Shown here in pieces: positions 41,440 through 43,300 of a stretch of 43,300 bases of DNA; position 1 is the stretch's first letter; each line of letters starts with the position of its first letter. The notes below the pieces were generated by a model. It was given only the letters and a program-made list of their open reading frames with translations, searched no databases and was not told where the DNA came from. A program made the translations under genes and the position numbers. Source of the stretch: Candidatus Methanophaga sp. AG-394-G06 (lineage in GTDB: Archaea > Halobacteriota > Syntropharchaeia > Alkanophagales > Methanospirareceae). The stretch covers positions 1 to 43,300 of the forward strand of contig PRCZ01000009.1 in NCBI GenBank assembly GCA_009903405.1, read 5' to 3'.

Positions 41440-42261
41440 GTGAAGATGGATGAAGAATTTGAGATCGAAGAATTTACCTTTTACTGGAACGTAGATGAGA
41501 GCAAGTTTAAAATGCTGATAAAAAATTACGATAATAGCATGATTGCAGGATTCCCGCCTATGGGGAACGTCATACCGTATCACATAAAGGAGCTTTTAAA
41601 TGATTCTGAGAAGATACTGGACTTGTATTCCTATAATTTCCCACCTATGGTGGAAGTACGAGAAGAAGAATTTGAAATCCCACATGACGAGATTTGGTAC
41701 AGCGAAGAGAAGAGATTATTCTGCTATGTCGGTAAGTATCCGGAGACCGAATATATACCAAAAACGGCGTATAAACATGCTGCAGGGTTGGCTTGTCTAT
41801 CAAAAGAGCTTTGTGTTAATGCGCTTTATACAGTGGGCGTAATCATGCCTCCTACACAAGAGCCTTTTAGAAAGATGCAGAATGAAGAACCAGAGGCATA
41901 TATAGGCTTTTTCGAAGGCTCGAAGAGAGAAATCCCTAATAGAACAAAGAAGATGACGAGAAAGAATATTGGTAGGTATTCCATTATTCGTAAAACAGGG
42001 CTTCTTCCTGGTTTCGCTTCTAAGCTCGGGATAGAAAGTTATGCCATTCTTGGTACAGGTAAATATCCCGAAGACCTGCGAGCTTGTGCGGGTGCTCTTA
42101 GAGCGTTCAAGAGATTGTCAGGATTTGAATTAGAAACGACAAAGATAGAAGTGATGCTTGAGGAAAGTGCAGAAGCCGTTGAAGCGCAGATGAGAGAACA
42201 AAAAGAGAGAGCTTCTTATCTGGGCGAAGGTGTAGGCCCTGATCCATATATGTATGGGTAA
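41440..42261 (+). CDS. PAC2-like protein
   Basis: MIAGFPPMGNVIPYHIKELL, FPPMVEV, LFCYVGKYPETEYIPKTAYKHAAGLACLSKELCVNALYTVG, KTGLLPGFASKLGIESYAILGTGKYPEDLRACAGALRAFKRLSGFELE; start may be at 41446. Confidence 0.75.
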   Translation: MKMDEEFEIEEFTFYWNVDESKFKMLIKNYDNSMIAGFPPMGNVIPYHIKELLNDSEKILDLYSYNFPPMVEVREEEFEIPHDEIWYSEEKRLFCYVGKYPETEYIPKTAYKHAAGLACLSKELCVNALYTVGVIMPPTQEPFRKMQNEEPEAYIGFFEGSKREIPNRTKKMTRKNIGRYSIIRKTGLLPGFASKLGIESYAILGTGKYPEDLRACAGALRAFKRLSGFELETTKIEVMLEESAEAVEAQMREQKERASYLGEGVGPDPYMYG

Positions 42262-42270
42262 ATCGCATTC

Positions 42271-43146
42271 ATGAAGCTAAAAGAAGCTTTGAAGGATGTA
42301 TTAGAAGATGACGAGCTAACCAGGCTGACAAAATCTTGCGACATCATTGGTGACATAATCGTCATAAAGATTCAGCCGGAATTCGAATCGAAAAGGGCGA
42401 TTATCGCAAGAGCACTTCATAAGATATATCCTCGTGTGAGAGCAATCGCTGCTCTTCCGCTTTTCGCTTATACCGATGAGTTATATCGAACAAGGGACCT
42501 GGAAGTGATTTGGGGTGATGATAATTTGGAAACCAGGCATAGAGAGAGTGGCTGCGTTTTCGCTGTGGACCTCAAACGCGTTTTCTTCTCGCCCCGACTT
42601 TCATATGAGCGGATGCGGATTGCTGATAAGGTCGCGCCTGGAGAAACGATAATAAACATGTTTTCTGGAGTTGGATGCTTCTCTATTCGCATAGCGAAGA
42701 TGCAACCCCAAACGATGATTTATTCGATTGATCTGAACCCTTATGCGGTTGAGTACATGAAGGAGAATGTGGCATTGAACAAGGTAGAAGGGAATGTGAT
42801 ACCAATTCTCGGTGATGCGAGAGCGGAACTGAAGCGGTTAGTGGGTGTTGCAGACCGTGTGCTCATGCCGCTGCCCGAAGAAGCGCATTCGTTCCTGCCA
42901 TTAGCGGTAAGGGCTTTGAATTTAGATAACGGAGACGGCATGATACATTATTATGACGTTTCTACAGGGAAGCGGGGAGATGCGTTATTCCGTCCCGCAT
43001 TTGAGCAGGCTAAAAAGATCCTCTATTCTGCGTTTGGAACGGTAGTAGAGATACAAATAGACGAGCAGCGGATTGTGCGCTCTGTCGGACCATGGCGATA
43101 TCACGTGGTCCTAGATTTGCGTGTACATAAGACGATAGGAACGTAG
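42271..43146 (+). CDS. Trm5/Taw2-family tRNA G37 methyltransferase
   Basis: RMRIADKVAPGETIINMFSGVGCFSIRIAKMQPQTMIYSIDLNPYAVEYMKENVALNKV...GDARAELKRLVGVADRVLMPLPEEAHSFL. Confidence 0.9.
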   Translation: MKLKEALKDVLEDDELTRLTKSCDIIGDIIVIKIQPEFESKRAIIARALHKIYPRVRAIAALPLFAYTDELYRTRDLEVIWGDDNLETRHRESGCVFAVDLKRVFFSPRLSYERMRIADKVAPGETIINMFSGVGCFSIRIAKMQPQTMIYSIDLNPYAVEYMKENVALNKVEGNVIPILGDARAELKRLVGVADRVLMPLPEEAHSFLPLAVRALNLDNGDGMIHYYDVSTGKRGDALFRPAFEQAKKILYSAFGTVVEIQIDEQRIVRSVGPWRYHVVLDLRVHKTIGT

Positions 43147-43184
43147 TAACCACAAGATTACACAGATTTCCACAAACCTTTTCT

Positions 43185-43207
43185 ATCAAACTTTAAGAAA
43201 GTTTGAT
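43185..43207. terminator. 10-bp perfect hairpin downstream of the Trm5/Taw2 gene
   Basis: ATCAAACTTT-aag-AAAGTTTGAT, about 40 nt after the stop; terminator role is inference. Confidence 0.35.
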
Positions 43208-43300
43208 CAAAACGCTTCGCAGAAAGAAAAGCTTTACCAAAAGAACATTTGTGTTTTTCTTTTAGCACAGGCTAAATTTTCTTTTTGTAAAAAAGAAAAA

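Noticed and set aside
43215-43300. AT-rich tail with aaaagctttaccaaa similar to 26432-26450
   Set aside because: Low-complexity A/T sequence at the window edge; similarity is short and could be chance.

Overview
This window looks like euryarchaeal chromosomal DNA. Evidence: archaeal ribosomal proteins (L18e, L13, S9, L10e), RpoN/RpoK, archaeosortase, MptD, Taw3, CfbB/CfbC and geranylgeranyl reductase genes, plus BRE/TATA-type promoters. The F430-type genes suggest a methanogen/ANME/alkane-oxidiser relative, but that is inference. Most of the window is housekeeping: Mrp/Mbh-type antiporter subunits, TrpB2, MptD, a CBS/DRTGG pyrophosphatase, artA, a ribosomal/RNA polymerase operon with tRNA-Pro(CGG), ribH, cbiB, purF, a deacetylase, argG, aroA, cinA, a tandem PhoU-TrkA_C protein, tRNA-Trp(CCA), gatC, an AEC transporter, a nucleotide-sugar dehydrogenase, PAC2 and Trm5/Taw2. 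Accessory material lies in between: an uncharacterised three-gene cassette at the left edge; a transposase remnant fused to a 5'-truncated DUF4139 gene; a TIR-domain gene behind a perfect 18-bp palindrome and next to an integrase remnant; a complete IS1182-like element with TIRs and an apparent 4-bp TSD inserted at the 5' end of a Cys-rich gene; a HicA-like three-gene operon behind a 12+12-bp palindrome; an IS1634/IS4-like element; a probable group II intron 3' scar; and several dispersed short repeats. No CRISPR array or rRNA was seen. The best candidates for something undescribed are the HicA-like/DUF3467-like operon with its operator, the left-edge wHTH cassette, the TIR gene with its operator, and the split palindromic repeat around cinA/LEA/AEC. 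All family names come from motif recognition by eye; no searches were run.
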